A DNA stretch of 64,000 nt. Source: JBEBSD01 sp040394475. GTDB taxonomy: Bacteria > Bacteroidota > Bacteroidia > Cytophagales > Spirosomataceae. The notes under the pieces were generated by a model. That model was given only the letters and a program-made list of their open reading frames with translations. It made no database searches and had not been told where the DNA came from. Location of the stretch: assembly GCA_040394475.1 (NCBI GenBank), contig JBEBSD010000008.1, forward strand, positions 67,053-131,052, given 5' to 3'. Shown in pieces: positions 19,101 to 27,200 of this stretch. Positions within the stretch are counted from its first letter, which is position 1, and every line of letters starts with the position of its first letter. Made by a program: the position numbers and the translations under genes.

Positions 19101-19303
19101 TGCTGGAAGGTTACCTGGTGAAACGGGATAACACCGGGACGACGCTGGCATCGATGGGCGGCGCTCAAACATTTACCGCAGCAACTGAAATCAGGAGTCA
19201 GCACCATGTGGCCGGAAAATCATTTATGCCCACCGGTTTGTTCGACAACCTGAGTGAGAAAGAAGTCGCGGATATTCTCTCGTTTATGAAAACCATTAAA
19301 TAA
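16169..19303 (+). CDS. PVC-type heme-binding CxxCH protein: beta-propeller, HEAT-like repeats, cytochrome c
   Basis: About 1044 residues from ATG 16169, chosen because it begins a signal peptide (MKITFLFILSGIILLSSEAT). An upstream GTG at 16124 overlapping the stop of the previous gene would add 15 charged residues. The N-terminal part (about 35-390) is a sugar-dehydrogenase-like propeller: LAFDDAGNLWTQTATMYPLD, FLLDDRDNDGKADTREPLF, VNISFGPDGCLYIADWYNK. The middle has HEAT-like helical repeats (about 420-880). The C-terminus (about 910-1040) holds a monoheme cytochrome c motif, CLMCH, with ALDGLGYRDPEGLLHAVLDP. It is probably periplasmic and passes electrons from an oxidised substrate. A PVC-type protein inside a SusCD operon suggests an oxidative step in periplasmic catabolism. 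Confidence 0.93.
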   Translation: MKITFLFILSGIILLSSEATGQKKNDKQLSNRVIAFSPEEQLKGFRLPPGFVIELVASEKDGVVKPIDLAFDDAGNLWTQTATMYPLDPISDIQWNDLLELMNNKEKQDQHPAFKRVSDLYKGVTKGEDKILKLTGIYNGSVKAAVWADGLAIPMSILPFKTGAFVAQGSEIFLLDDRDNDGKADTREPLFTGFGFTDSHTMTHLLRKGPGNWIHFSHGALNRGVVSSYADPTVKTAFDYSKIGRFSKNGRKIEVLTAGLNNIWGYTLRADGAWYGSEANDIGYSVVPLEEGAAFPGIGGEKFRPYQPFYPSIHSFRVGGTGLSGLAFSEDDRDGFPEYWKHVGFLANPITNTINAVRIVRNADGSIASEKLEDLLVSEDDWFRPVNISFGPDGCLYIADWYNKIVSHNEVPTSHPDRDKNHGRIWRIRHESQPARKIVDFYTVKTADLPAYLQSPYLWERRAAWNQISERDLSETSALLPELVKMVNDNAAGTSARIHALWSLEALSFFDKESVGKWLSDLDDQVRREALRFLTSYPEQIGGFVPQYRALINDPNAAVRSQLIRTLGQVNEPEPDILGLLVQACRPDAAEEQVGGPYEQKFERYLARRELEAYPDRLDAFLREGKGAGIPAANILWAIQVLPSSQRSAYYFQYAQDVSAPDLPEATFLDLAGMAEQTRAKEVLTASMEHPDYRMKYLNQSLKHQAVLNTPDYRELLKKPVSFVLKSGTKDEKKKALEVISAFGLAIPEEIIAQTTEKTQDEPYLGLTVKALDVAKSTNAQPYLQIAENQSLSLNTRLNALQGVVRTDRKLGRATIEQWLEKMDAVEKRTLTNVLSRYTASSALLLELYGSKKILESDFEIMTAERIHSLVSDKAAALRLVEAIRQKDDERKKMVASRIQSLKAVADHGKGDIEKGKLLFQTCLMCHQVGGNGQNIAPALDGLGYRDPEGLLHAVLDPDAAIEAGYALFRVVKKDDSVLEGYLVKRDNTGTTLASMGGAQTFTAATEIRSQHHVAGKSFMPTGLFDNLSEKEVADILSFMKTIK

Positions 19304-19341
19304 GGCGGTTGATGACCGCACAAACAACTCATTCAACTGAT

Positions 19342-19644
19342 ATGGTTAGACATTTTGGCGTTTTTGAATTTCATCCGCACGTCACTCCGGAGGAAATAGA
19401 AGAGTGTTTCGCAGTAATGAAGCAAATGGTGGGACGTGTCGAGGGATTAGTCAGTATGGAACATGGCCCTTACAACGGAGATGAAGGGCTTAACGACAGT
19501 TTCACGCATGGCTTCCTGATGACTTTTGTCAATGAGGCGGCGCGGGACACGTACCTGCCCCATCCCGTTCATGAAGAAGCAAAAGCAATCGTAGTACCGA
19601 GGCTGAAGCGGGTCATCGTTTTCGATATTGCCGTCACCGATTAA
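19342..19644 (+). CDS. Dabb-family (stress-responsive A/B barrel) protein
   Basis: About 100 residues forming one dimeric alpha/beta barrel: MVRHFGVFEFHPHVTPEEIE, VGRVEGLVSMEHGP, HGFLMTFVNEAARDTYLPHP and a terminal strand VIVFDIAVTD. ATG 19342 is chosen because family members start directly with the first strand; ATG 19312 would add ten polar residues. Dabb proteins are small cytoplasmic dimers; some are cyclases or isomerases, many have no known role. It lies between the PVC-type protein and the Tm-1-like genes and is 9 bp from the next start, so it is in the same operon. Confidence 0.87.
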   Translation: MVRHFGVFEFHPHVTPEEIEECFAVMKQMVGRVEGLVSMEHGPYNGDEGLNDSFTHGFLMTFVNEAARDTYLPHPVHEEAKAIVVPRLKRVIVFDIAVTD

Positions 19645-19653
19645 ACAACTAAC

Positions 19654-20880
19654 ATGGGGAAAATTGCAATAATCGGCTGCTTTGATACCAAAGCCGAAGT
19701 TTTTCAGTATCTGTACCAGGAGCTGACCCGACTGGGCAGTGAGGTAATCGCAATGAATACGGGTATTTTCGGAACGACGGACCGCTTTCCGGTAGCGATA
19801 GAAAACCATAGCCTGGCGGCTCTTGAAGGACGCTCTCCGGAGGATCTCGCCGGCTCGCGAAACCGGAATGAAGCCGTGAAGGTAATGGCCGCCGCCGCCC
19901 GTAAACGCTTAAAACAGTTGGCGGACCAGGGAGAAATTACTGGTGTAATAGGGATGGGCGGCGGCGGCGGAACCTATATTGTGCTGGAGGCCATGCAGGA
20001 TGTCCCTTTCGGTATTCCCAAATGGTGTGTATCGACTCTGGCCACCAAAGATGTCGCCGACCTCGTCGGAAGCAAGGATATTTTCCTGGTACCTTCCATT
20101 GTAGATGTAGCAGGTCTCAACAGTGTGATCTCCGTACTGATCCGCCAGGTCGCCGTAGCCGCGCATCATTTGTCGGAGCTGGCCGGAGCACCCCAGGTAA
20201 CGAAAAGCCGGGTAGCCATCAGCATGTTCGGCAACACCACCCGGTGCGTGGATCTTTGTACTGCAGCGCTTCAGGCGAAAGGGTTCGAGGTGTTTGCATT
20301 TCATGCGAACGGAAGCGGGGGAAAGGTGATGGAGGAAATGATACGGGGAGGCTATTTTGAAGCGGTGCTGGACGTCACTACGACAGAACTGGCGGATGAT
20401 CTTTGCGGCGGGATTTGCAGCGCCGGGCCGTCGCGGCTGACTGCAGCGGGTTCTTACGGCATCCCGCAGGTGGTTGTTCCGGGCTGCCTGGACATGGTTA
20501 ATTTCGGACGACTGGACAGTGTGCCGGACCGCTACAGGGAAAGAAATCTTTATGAATGGTCGCCGGACGTGACGCTACTCCGGACTAACGTGCAGGAAAA
20601 CCGGGAACTCGGAGCGCGCCTGGTGGGGAAACTGCTGGCGGCGGATACCCCGGTAGTCCTTGTGCTGCCCCTGAAAGGAATTTCAGAAATTGACCGGGAG
20701 GGAGGTGTTTTTCACTCCGCCGAAGCCAACGGCGCATTATTTGCTGCGATCCGGTCCGCAGCAGGGACGGACATTCCGGTCCTGGAAAAGGACTACCATA
20801 TCAATGACCCGGAATTCGCAGCGGCATTGGTCACGACGCTGCTGGATTGTATCGACCATTTCAACCCAAACAATAACTAG
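19654..20880 (+). CDS. UPF0261/Tm-1-like ATP-binding domain protein
   Basis: 408 residues. MGKIAIIGCFDTKAEVFQYL, VIGMGGGGGTYIVLEAMQDV, PKWCVSTLATKDVADLVGSK and SIVDVAGLNSVISVLIRQVA are the conserved blocks of UPF0261, the N-terminal half of the tomato Tm-1 resistance protein. Two Rossmann-like domains are expected, with the glycine-rich loop near residue 110. The bacterial function is not established. The next gene, 3 bp away, encodes the other half of Tm-1. Gene order and tight spacing suggest they act as one complex. Cytoplasmic, no signal peptide. Confidence 0.92.
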   Translation: MGKIAIIGCFDTKAEVFQYLYQELTRLGSEVIAMNTGIFGTTDRFPVAIENHSLAALEGRSPEDLAGSRNRNEAVKVMAAAARKRLKQLADQGEITGVIGMGGGGGTYIVLEAMQDVPFGIPKWCVSTLATKDVADLVGSKDIFLVPSIVDVAGLNSVISVLIRQVAVAAHHLSELAGAPQVTKSRVAISMFGNTTRCVDLCTAALQAKGFEVFAFHANGSGGKVMEEMIRGGYFEAVLDVTTTELADDLCGGICSAGPSRLTAAGSYGIPQVVVPGCLDMVNFGRLDSVPDRYRERNLYEWSPDVTLLRTNVQENRELGARLVGKLLAADTPVVLVLPLKGISEIDREGGVFHSAEANGALFAAIRSAAGTDIPVLEKDYHINDPEFAAALVTTLLDCIDHFNPNNN

Positions 20881-20883
20881 GAT

Positions 20884-21750
20884 ATGCCCAATATATGGAC
20901 GGGGAAAGGAAACCCCTATACCAGGACGGAAGTCCGGGAACGCTTACTGAAGACCCTTGCCGCCCGGAACGCCGTGATTGTCGCCGGGGCAGGAACCGGC
21001 ATCAGTGCCAAATTTATCGAAAAAGGAGGCGCCGACCTGATCATTGTCTATAACTCGGGGCGGTACCGCATGGCGGGACACGGATCGACGGCCGGGCTGA
21101 TGGCCTATGACGACGCCAACAGGGTTGCGATGGAAATAGGCGAATTTGAAGTACTGCCGGTTGTAAACGAAATTCCGGTAATATGCGGCGTGCATGGATC
21201 CGATCCGAGGAGGAGAATGTGGCATCATTTGACGAAAGTGAAAGAGATGGGGTTTTCAGGGGTCAACAATTTCCCTACACATTGTATCATCGACGGCCAT
21301 TTCCGGCATATCCTGGAAGAAACCGGCATGGGGTTTGATAAAGAAGTGGAGATGATTGCGGTGGCGTCCCGTATGGAGCTTTTCTCCATCGTGTACGTTT
21401 CCAATAAAGAAGAAGCGCTGAAAATGCTGGATGCCGGCGCAGATGTGATTATTGTGCATGTCGGAACTACCGTGGGAGGATCAGTCGGGGTAGTACAAGC
21501 GAGTGTCTCCATGGATGAGACAGTGGAACGGATCAATACAATTACGGATGCCGTCCATGCACAGAATAAGTCGGTGATCTGCCTCGCTCACGGCGGCCCG
21601 CTGAACACCCCGTCGGATGTAACCTATATCATGAATACCTGTAACGTACAGGGTTTCGTAGGCGCGTCGTCCCTCGAAAGAATGGCCGTTGAGGAGTCGC
21701 TGTTGAATCTGACTAAAGAATTTAAGTCCATAAAGTATAAGCCCGGATAA
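20884..21750 (+). CDS. PEP-hydrolase-like TIM-barrel protein (Tm-1 C-terminal half)
   Basis: 288 residues of a TIM-barrel related to the phosphoenolpyruvate-hydrolase/IGPS-like family: AVIVAGAGTGISAKFIEKGG, ADLIIVYNSGRYRMAGHGST, VPVICGVHG-type strand at about 100 (here PVICGVHGSDPRRR), GFSGVNNFPTHCIIDGHFR, and GADVIIVHVGTTVGGSVGV. In plants and fungi this domain is fused behind UPF0261; here it is a separate gene 3 bp downstream of it. The reaction is not known for most members and the name PEP hydrolase should not be read as proven. Last gene of the operon that starts at 8260 or 10490. Confidence 0.9.
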   Translation: MPNIWTGKGNPYTRTEVRERLLKTLAARNAVIVAGAGTGISAKFIEKGGADLIIVYNSGRYRMAGHGSTAGLMAYDDANRVAMEIGEFEVLPVVNEIPVICGVHGSDPRRRMWHHLTKVKEMGFSGVNNFPTHCIIDGHFRHILEETGMGFDKEVEMIAVASRMELFSIVYVSNKEEALKMLDAGADVIIVHVGTTVGGSVGVVQASVSMDETVERINTITDAVHAQNKSVICLAHGGPLNTPSDVTYIMNTCNVQGFVGASSLERMAVEESLLNLTKEFKSIKYKPG

Positions 21751-21894
21751 TGCTGGCCGGAACAGATCCGGAATCAACATGCAGGTTAACCGGCAGCTAT
21801 TAACGTATAACAGGCGATGTAGCAGCGGCAGGGCTCCCTCCCCTGCCGGAAATAAATTTACCGGACGACAGTAAACCTTTTCCTGAAAAATTGT

Positions 21895-21901
21895 TACTTT
21901 G
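21895..21901 (+). promoter_or_regulatory. Possible -7 element upstream of the second ECF sigma gene
   Basis: TACTTTG, one base shorter than TAnnTTTG, lies 57 bp before ATG 21959. A TTG at 21899 that would extend the sigma gene by 20 codons falls inside it, which supports the ATG as start. Confidence 0.3.
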
Positions 21902-21958
21902 CGAACAGCGTACTCTTACACGCAGCATTCGTTTCCTCTCAGGCTATTCCTTACTGCC

Positions 21959-22549
21959 ATGCGTCCCGAAATAATTCCGCAAGAAGACCCTGTTGCCCGC
22001 TTGTGGCCGCGCTATTGCCAGGGAGACAAGGACGCTTTCGGCCAGCTGGCGGAACATTGCTATAAGCCGCTGCACCATTACGGAACAAAATTCACAGACG
22101 ACCGCGAATTGATCAAAGACTGCCTCCAGGATCTTTTCCTGGATATATGGGAAAAACGCGGGCAGCTTACATCGGTAAACAGTCCCCGGCCGTATCTCTT
22201 TCAGGCATTCCGGAACAATCTCCTCCACCGTATCAAACAGGTCTCACGGTTCTCCGGAATAGGGGCCGAACACGAATTCAGCGCCTTTTCTTCGGAAACG
22301 GAATGGATCCGCCGGGAGACAGAAATACAGCTGAATGAGAAGCTGGAGCGGGTCATGGAAATGCTCCCCAAACGCCAGCGGGAAGCCCTGTACCTTCGTT
22401 ACTACGAAAACCTGACCTATGACGAAATTGCCGGCGTAATGGGCCTGAAACGCCAGGCCGTAGCCAACTATCTGCAATATGGGATTCAAAAATTACGTGA
22501 TTACTGGGAACAAATCGTAATTTCGCTTCTCTTGCTATTGATGTCCTAG
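21959..22549 (+). CDS. ECF-type RNA polymerase sigma-70 factor
   Basis: 196 residues from ATG 21959 (MRPEIIPQEDPVARLWPRYC). Region 2: FGQLAEHCYKPLHHYGTKF and LIKDCLQDLFLDIWEKRGQL. Region 4: LPKRQREALYLRYYENLTYD and EIAGVMGLKRQAVANYLQYG. It ends with a hydrophobic tail IVISLLLLLMS, like the first sigma of the window. It pairs with the FecR gene at 22926 and should drive the SusC/SusD/phosphoesterase operon from 24224. A longer TTG start at 21899 is less likely because it overlaps a promoter-like element. Confidence 0.94.
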   Translation: MRPEIIPQEDPVARLWPRYCQGDKDAFGQLAEHCYKPLHHYGTKFTDDRELIKDCLQDLFLDIWEKRGQLTSVNSPRPYLFQAFRNNLLHRIKQVSRFSGIGAEHEFSAFSSETEWIRRETEIQLNEKLERVMEMLPKRQREALYLRYYENLTYDEIAGVMGLKRQAVANYLQYGIQKLRDYWEQIVISLLLLLMS

Positions 22550-22553
22550 CTCC

Positions 22554-22576
22554 ATGGTCTGTGTCCCACAGACCAT
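22554..22576. repeat. REP-like hairpin ATGGTCTGTG-TCC-CACAGACCAT, copy 2
   Basis: Identical to 9006-9028, with 10-bp arms and a TCC loop. The shared block GCTCCATGG... begins at the last base of the sigma stop codon. Position is equivalent to copy 1: between sigma and fecR. Confidence 0.7.
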
Positions 22577-22603
22577 TTTAGATTATCACCAGCCCACCAC
22601 CCA

Positions 22604-22840
22604 CCCGCTGCGGCCAACTAACTGCGGTTCACGATCAATCCGGTGGGGGTACGGGCTGGACTATAAAGTGGTCTGTGGGGACACAGACCACGGGCAAACC
22701 CGCTGCGGCCAACTAACTGCGGTTCATCGAAAACCCGGCTGCGATCAACTGGCCACAATCCACGATCAATCCGCCACGATCAATCCGGCGGGGGTACGGG
22801 CTGGATTATAAAGTGGTCTGTGGGGACACAGACCACGGAC
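22604..22840. repeat. Nested repeat block with two further GTCTGTG hairpins
   Basis: A segment from CGATCAATCCGG to the hairpin end occurs twice (22632-22694 and 22776-22838, about 95 percent identical). Each ends with GTGGTCTGTG-GGGA-CACAGACCAC (22668-22691 and 22813-22836). A second motif, CCGCTGCGGCCAACTAACTG, is also present twice (about 22607 and 22699). This fills the 376-bp sigma-fecR spacer. A short open frame through it is a product of the repeats, not a gene. Confidence 0.7.
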
Positions 22841-22925
22841 GGGCAATTTTCTATAAAAAAAATCCAACCCCATGGGTACTATCATTTCTTACGGCACTCT
22901 TCTCTTTAAATGACTATTCTATCGA

Positions 22926-24026
22926 ATGAAAGACGATTTGAAGCCGGAAGATTTGGTGGAGGACCCCGCATTCCGGGCCTGGGTGTATCACGGGACGGGT
23001 GATCCGGACTGGAAAGCCTGGCTGCACAAGCATCCTGATCACCAGCAGACCGCGGAACTGGCTCGTACCATTCTGCTTTCTGTAAGAGGCGAGCTTGATC
23101 ATTTATCCGGTTCCGAAGTGAAAAACAGGGTACAAACCCTACTGGCCGGACTGAGCACGGAGCAATCGAATCGCCGGCCGCTTTATGATTCCCCGGGCCG
23201 TCCGCTCCGAAAATACGGATGGTGGTCGGCCGCAGCCGGAATAGTGCTTGCAATCGGGTTGGGTACCCTGTTCTATTCCGGGTTCCGTGAAACGCCTCCT
23301 GAAAAAGTTTCCGCTTCGGCTCTCCCCGCAGAAACGGCGGATTCTCCTTACCGGGAAGTGACCAACGAATCTGAGCATCAGAAACTCGTCAACCTGCCTG
23401 ACGGTAGTTCGGTACTTTTAATGAAGGCCTCCGGCATCCGCTTTCCAAAACAATTTGCCGCTGATAAACGAGAAGTGAAACTGACCGGTGAAGCCTTTTT
23501 TGAAGTCCGGAAAAACCGTGACCATCCCTTCTTCGTCTACGCCGGAGAAATGGTCACGAGAGTGATCGGCACCAGCTTCACCATCAGCGCCTATGAGACG
23601 GACAACGTCGTGAAAGTCCGCGTAAAAACCGGGAAAGTCTCGGTTTCAGCGATCGAACCATCTGCAACAAACGAGGTTAATGCTGCTGCAGATGAACTGG
23701 TACTGGAACCTAATCAGCAAGCTGTACTCTCCCGATCCGATCTGAAAATAGCGCTCCTTACTCACAATAAAGCCGCGTCCATCCCGATCGAGACACAAAG
23801 CTTTGAATTCAGAAGAACGGCTGTCTCCGACGTATTTGAAACGATAAAAGCCGCTTACAACGTCACCATCCGATATGACGCAGACCTGCTGAAACACTGC
23901 TCAATCACCGCCTCCCTGGGTGACGAACCGCTGATGGAGAAACTCAACATGATCTGCGAAGTCATGGGTGCGACTTACCGGGTAGCCGATGAAATCATTT
24001 ATATAGATGCAGGAGGATGCAATTAA
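22926..24026 (+). CDS. FecR-family anti-sigma factor
   Basis: 366 residues. Cytoplasmic N-terminus (about 1-95), one transmembrane helix (about 99-118, WWSAAAGIVLAIGLGTLFYS), periplasmic FecR domain (about 150-260, with LVNLPDGSSVLLMKASGIRF, GEAFFEVRKNRDHPFFVYAG and TRVIGTSFTISAYET) and a C-terminal DUF4974-like domain (about 285-366, with SITASLGDEPLMEKLNMICE and the ending YIDAGGCN). It is the membrane relay between the STN-SusC at 24224 and the ECF sigma at 21959. Same arrangement and similar spacing as the first cassette. Confidence 0.94.
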   Translation: MKDDLKPEDLVEDPAFRAWVYHGTGDPDWKAWLHKHPDHQQTAELARTILLSVRGELDHLSGSEVKNRVQTLLAGLSTEQSNRRPLYDSPGRPLRKYGWWSAAAGIVLAIGLGTLFYSGFRETPPEKVSASALPAETADSPYREVTNESEHQKLVNLPDGSSVLLMKASGIRFPKQFAADKREVKLTGEAFFEVRKNRDHPFFVYAGEMVTRVIGTSFTISAYETDNVVKVRVKTGKVSVSAIEPSATNEVNAAADELVLEPNQQAVLSRSDLKIALLTHNKAASIPIETQSFEFRRTAVSDVFETIKAAYNVTIRYDADLLKHCSITASLGDEPLMEKLNMICEVMGATYRVADEIIYIDAGGCN

Positions 24027-24139
24027 TTCCGCGGCCTTCCGAATGTCCCACTTTTAAACCCCTGATCCCTATGTACTGAAAACTACAACAACAAAAAAGC
24101 CGGAAATGCTGGTAACATTCCCGACCCTTATACAAGTAA

Positions 24140-24178
24140 CTCTCCCCGGTAGTCTGGTAAACTACTCAGGATGGAGAG
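24140..24178. other. Nested hairpin in the fecR-susC spacer
   Basis: Outer arms CTCTCC (24140-24145) and GGAGAG (24173-24178), inner arms GTAGT (24149-24153) and ACTAC (24161-24165). It lies 45 bp before susC. It may be a leader structure; no T run follows. Confidence 0.3.
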
Positions 24179-24223
24179 GAGCGGTTAGCAACTTCTGGAA
24201 AATCACCTAACCTTGACAAATTT

Positions 24224-27200
24224 ATGCAAAAAAAACAAAAGACTCATGATGCTCTTCTTGCTGTTATGAGAATCACATTCCAACAAATCGTAATGGCGGC
24301 GCTGTTTGTCAGCCTGTCCCATGCCAGCGACCTGCACGCCCAGGAGCTGTTAAACCGGCGTGTCACGCTCTCCGTGACGCATGCAAACGTGGAAACTGTC
24401 CTCGACATGATTGCCAGGCAGACCCACGCCCGCTTCGTATATAGTCATGAGGTCATCCGGGCAGGACGTCCGGTATCCATCACCGTAAAGGAGAGCCGCC
24501 TGGAACAGGTGCTGGAAACCCTGCTTCAACCCCTGGGGGTTAACTACACGGTGACCACACGGGGGACGATATTGCTTAAAAGGACGAGCGGAGAAGCGCA
24601 TTCTTTGGAAATTCCTGACGCCACCCCGTTAGTACCGGTTGACCGTACCCTTACGGGAAAAGTAACGGATGAAAAGGGGGAGCCTTTGCCGGGAGTAAGT
24701 ATTGTTATCAAAGGAACACAGAAAGGGACCGTCGCCGATTTTAATGGAAATTATAACCTGCAGCTTCCTGACGGACAGCAAATCGTTGTATTTTCGTTTG
24801 TGGGTTATTTATCGGAGGAACTGACCCTCACACCGGACCGGACCAGGCTTGATATCGCCTTAAAAGTAGACGAAAAAGCGCTTGAAGAAGTGGTTGTAGT
24901 GGGGTACGGAACGCAGAAAAAGGCAAGTCTTACAGGCGCTGTCGCCAACATAAACACGGATAAACTTCCCACAAGCTCGGCCCTTAGAGTAGATCAGATG
25001 CTTCAGGGTCAGGCATCCGGAGTACTGGTTACGTCGTCAACCGGAGCGCCGGGCGCAGCGGCAACAATCCGTATTCGTGGAAACAACTCCATCACTGCCG
25101 GCAGCGAACCGCTCTTCGTCGTCGACGGGATTATTGGGGGAGGCAATCTGAACACACTCAATCCCGAAGATATCGCCTCCATTGATATCCTGAAAGACGT
25201 TTCTTCTACCGGCATCTATGGTTCCAGAGGTTCCAACGGAGTGATTTTGATTACAACAAAACGCGGAAGCGAAGGAAAGAGTACCGTAAACTTCAGTATG
25301 CAGTACGGACTGCAAAAAATACCGAGACTCATTGAAATGCTCAACGGCATGGAATACGCGCATTTACTCAATGAGACCGTTGTAGCTCAGGGACGTCCTC
25401 CTATCTTTGACGATCCGGATTCCTTCGGAGAGGGGACCAACTGGCAGAAAGAAATTACACGTACAGCCCCCCTTAAAAGTGCAAATCTGTCTTTTAGCGG
25501 CGGTAACAAAGTGAGATATTACATCTCGGGAAACTATTTCGATCAGCAAGGAATCATCCTTAACTCTGGTATCAAGCGCTATCAATTCAGAGTTAATCTG
25601 GACAACAACCTTTCCGATAAGCTGCGGATTGGGACCTCAATCAACCTGGGACATTCCAATACGAACAACAACACTACTCAGTTAGCCGGTTTGGCGGGAT
25701 CCGCACTGGCAACACCTCCCGTTATTCCAGTCTTTAACGAACGTGGAGAATATGCCTTTCGGAATCCCCATCCCGATGCGGCAGCCGACTTCAATAATCC
25801 CGTTGCCGCTGCCCTCGTCCCCACCAACTATTCTAAAGCGAACACGCTACTGGCCAACTTCTTTGTTGAATATGAACCTGTTAGCGGTCTGAAACTCAAA
25901 TCCTCTTTTGGAACTGACGTTTCTTTCAACAAAAGCTACAGCTATACCCCGGGAAGTTTGCCCGCACAAAGATGGGCGGGTAACGGCGGACAGGCGAGCT
26001 TGTCCCAGACACAAGGATTTACCTGGCAAAATGAAAATACGGCCAGTTATTTCCGGAGGCTCAATGAAAATCACGAGTTCGACATCCTGGGTGGTGTAAC
26101 CTATCAGCAAGGGACCTCTGAGAACATGTCGGCCGGCGCAAGAAATTTTGCGACCGATGCCAATACCTTCCATAACCTGAGCACTGGTGATCCGTCTACG
26201 CGTACTATCAGCTCTGCCTATTCATCCTGGAATATGTTATCGCTATTGGGCCGCCTCAACTACACGTTTAAAAATCGCTATCTTCTGACGCTTGTAAGTC
26301 GCTATGACGGTTCCTCTCGTTTGGGGAACAACAACAAATTCGCGTTTTTCCCGTCAGCTGCCCTTGCCTGGATTGTGTCGGAAGAAGATTTTCTGAAGAG
26401 CCAGAACCTGCTTTCCTTTATGAAAGTACGGACCAGTTTTGGCAAATCCGGGAATCAGGCAGTTGATATTTACCAGACCCTTTCGACCTATGCAACAACA
26501 CCCTTCATCGCATCTGACAACCCGGCAATAGCGTTAATCCCTTCCCGGCTGGAAAACCGGAATCTTCGCTGGGAAACGTTAACACAATTTGACGCCGGCC
26601 TGGAATTCGGAATTCTCAACAACCGGATTAAGGTGGAAGCTGACTTCTATCATTCACTGACCCGCGATCTGTTGTTAAATGCGGAGATTCCGTCGCAGAC
26701 AGGGTTCAGCTCCATGCTGCAAAACATCGGGAAAGTCTCCAATACGGGTTTCGAACTGACGATCCATACAATCAATTTAAAAAAGAAACATTTCGAATGG
26801 GAAACCAATTTTAACATTGCTACCAACCGCAATGAAGTTATCCACCTTGGAGATAAGTCAGAAATAATTACGCATATCTACAATTATGGACAGCAACCAG
26901 CCGGAATTCTGCGGGTAGGTCATCCCATCGGTTCTTTCTTCGGAGCAACTACCGAAGGTTTGTGGCGATCTCAGGAAGAAATCGACCGTATTGGAACCAT
27001 GCCTTCAGCCTGGCCCGGCATGAGAAGATATAAGGATCTCAACGGTAACGGACTATTTGAAGACGGAATCGATTATGCAATTCTGGGTAATGGAAATCCT
27101 AAATTTTTCGGGGGACTGGGCAACACCATTCGCTATAAAGGATTCGATATCTACCTGTTTTTCCAGGGAACTTACGGCAACAAACTATTCAACGGCTGGG

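Noticed and set aside
21899..21958. Longer start (TTG) for the second ECF sigma
   Set aside because: It overlaps a -7-like element and adds residues before the normal sigma start.
22554..22811. 85-residue open frame after the second sigma
   Set aside because: It is composed of the palindromic repeat units and is not conserved in the first cassette.
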